From NCBI GenBank assembly GCA_963693285.1, contig OY848918.1, positions 20,657,484-20,721,483 of the forward strand: a stretch of DNA of 64,000 nt. Direction: 5' to 3'. The stretch comes from Xestospongia muta. Lineage: Eukaryota > Porifera > Demospongiae > Haplosclerida > Petrosiidae. Numbering within the stretch: the stretch's first letter is position 1; the number at the start of each line of letters is the position of its first letter. Below are positions 62,540 to 64,000 of the stretch, piece by piece. Position numbers and translations under genes: made by a program. The notes beneath the pieces were generated by a model that saw nothing but the letters and a program-made list of their open reading frames with translations, searched no databases and was not told where the DNA came from.

Positions 62540-64000
62540 AATTATAAAGTTTATTAATTACTTGTTGTTTCAGAATTGTCTACATTAAAGTGTTAAAATA
62601 GAGTTTGCAACTTTTCAAATTACAAGTAAACAACCATTTTACATAGTTTACATATTATAGGATAATCATAATATGTTAATATTTTCGTTGTTATTGTTAC
62701 ATCAGTTATTGAAATGTCTATTCCTAGAAATGTCATTATTTTATGACTACATGTATGTGATATATTTATTTTTAATATATATCATGTATTGTGGCACATT
62801 TTTTGATGGATATTAAACATTTAATGACTCTTAACTTATAAATGTTTGTTCAATATTTATTAAACTTTTATTGGTATACGGAAAGATCCATACAGCAACC
62901 TTGACCAATTTAATTACAAAACACAAAAGACACTAGTTAATATTTCCTTATTGTGAAATCCATTATGGTTTCTACTGAACACTAGTTCCATGTGACGCAG
63001 CTTCTTGGTACAAGTGATCTAGAAGTATTGCTGCAGCACATATAGCAACTACAATAATAATGATTTTGATGGCTATGTGCGTGGATGTGATCACAATTGC
63101 CTTTTCTTGATAATAAATAAAGTATTACTGGGTATTACAACACTTATCACTGTTACTGCTACTACTTCCACAATTTCTATCATCAAATTCAACTACCTCT
63201 TCTATTGCTCTCCTATCATTTCCTATTACTACAGCTGCTAATGTTACAACATTAACTGCTACACCACTACTGCAATTGGCATTCCTCCATTTCGAGAAAA
63301 AACAGGATCAAGGAGCAATATCTCTGGAGCAGAAGCTATCCATTATTTTAAACAACCACGTACTGATACAGTAAATAATGAAATATTGTATCAAACAAAT
63401 TTCAATGGTCAGCAATATCTTCATTCTCATGATGTCTATCTTCAGCAACATCGTAGACCTACATGAGGACATGATTTAGTAAACTTAAAGTCAACCTCTG
63501 AGAGCTTGCAATCAGCATGGCTTTTGTCAGCTTATCATCTAATCCAAGTTGTTGGTGCACAAGTTGGCCATTTTCTAATGATACTTTTGCAAAGTATGTT
63601 CTTAAGATAGGTTTCTTCTTTCTTTATTCTTCTTCTTTCTTCAAATGTCTTCATCTCTAAGACAATATCAACTGCACTTTCTATGGCTAGGTAGACGTGA
63701 TCATTTACTCAAAAAACGACAAGTCATCACTCATTTGATTAGTCAGTTCCAATCATCAAACACTCTGAGCCATATGTAGTGCTAATGAGAGCTCGAGCAT
63801 TATTAGTTATAAGGAGTAGTTCTCTTCTTTTTCAAAACCTCCACCAAAACCGCACAAATTAAGGATGAAGGCTTGAGTACTTGCTGATGCCAATAGTGGA
63901 TACTCATGGAACTGTGAACTCTATATAACCTGGACACCAATCGACAGTGATGGTTATTTATCATTGTCAACCTGTCTTGCTTTTCCCTGACAATTGACCT
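62540..64000 (+). pseudogene. Fossil piggyBac (relic 4), downstream of gene B
   Basis: The 3' flank shared with the other modules is followed by decayed piggyBac: EILYQTNFNGQQYLHSHD (~63,385), a VGAQVGHF stretch (~63,555), and LADANSGYSWNCELYIT (~63,880), the motif after the first catalytic Asp. Stops and shifts are frequent. Cut by the window end. Confidence 0.65.

Larger units (their letters stand above)
36860..64000 (+). repeat. Tandem segmental duplication, unit 2 (continues past window)
   Basis: Colinear with 3,310-29,100. It starts inside the dead zinc-finger gene's 5' end (..gagataaacagtctcatag.., cf. 3,318). Main differences: six minisatellite units instead of four; an intact orphan exon; triplicated promoter-proximal block; no 3.5-kb transposon cluster before the gene; a 4-kb MITE-rich insertion and an exon loss in gene B; and ~940 bp extra before the CARD exon. 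Confidence 0.9.

Overview
The window reads as AT-rich nuclear DNA from an animal. Coding exons are split by GT-AG introns, many of them only 40-60 bp. Decayed DNA transposons (piggyBac, MULE/ZSWIM-like, a third DDE family), MITEs and CT/GA microsatellites are abundant. The mix of 99-nt ankyrin exons, a Roc-COR GTPase, a CARD-like death fold and very short introns fits an early-branching metazoan, most plausibly a demosponge. That assignment is inference. No prokaryotic-style gene is present.

The dominant architecture is a tandem segmental duplication with an offset of about 33.5 kb. Unit 1 runs from about 3,310 to 36,860. Unit 2 runs from about 36,860 past the right end. Each unit carries, in order: the 5' edge of a dead C2H2 zinc-finger gene; a 28-bp minisatellite (4 copies in unit 1, 6 in unit 2); a fold-back MITE; an orphan 73-codon terminal exon with a decayed paralogue on the opposite strand; an array of a ~1 kb repeat family carrying (CT)n, in both orientations; a relic CARD exon followed by a fossil piggyBac; a promoter-proximal block; one multi-exon gene; and another fossil piggyBac.

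The real genes are two paralogous, multi-exon plus-strand genes: gene A (18,594-28,097, predicted 981 aa) and gene B (50,997-62,534, predicted 954 aa). I assembled both exon by exon. All splice phases agree and both totals are multiples of three. Each encodes ankyrin repeats (one per exon), a Roc-like GTPase with a P-loop and a DxGGQ motif, a COR-like region, a Cys-rich segment and a C-terminal CARD-like six-helix domain. This resembles the ANK-Roc-COR arrangement of DAPK1, without a kinase and with CARD in place of a Death domain. It is a plausible intracellular sensor or cell-death scaffold. The copies differ by exon loss (B lacks the second ankyrin exon), by linker exons that recombination between short direct repeats probably removed from A, and by independent transposon insertions.

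Between the genes (30.2-36.3 kb) lies AT-rich DNA with a (GA)n tract, a TTAA-flanked piggyBac-type MITE and, at 36,359-36,545, an unmistakable but divergent U2 snRNA gene. Its stems IIa, IIb and IIc are preserved by compensatory changes, while the branch-site recognition element is replaced by an A-tract.

Relic CARD exons, four piggyBac fossils and extra copies of the 5' leader show that this locus once held more copies of the ANK-Roc-COR-CARD gene. It is a birth-and-death gene cluster, and gene copies outside the window are likely.
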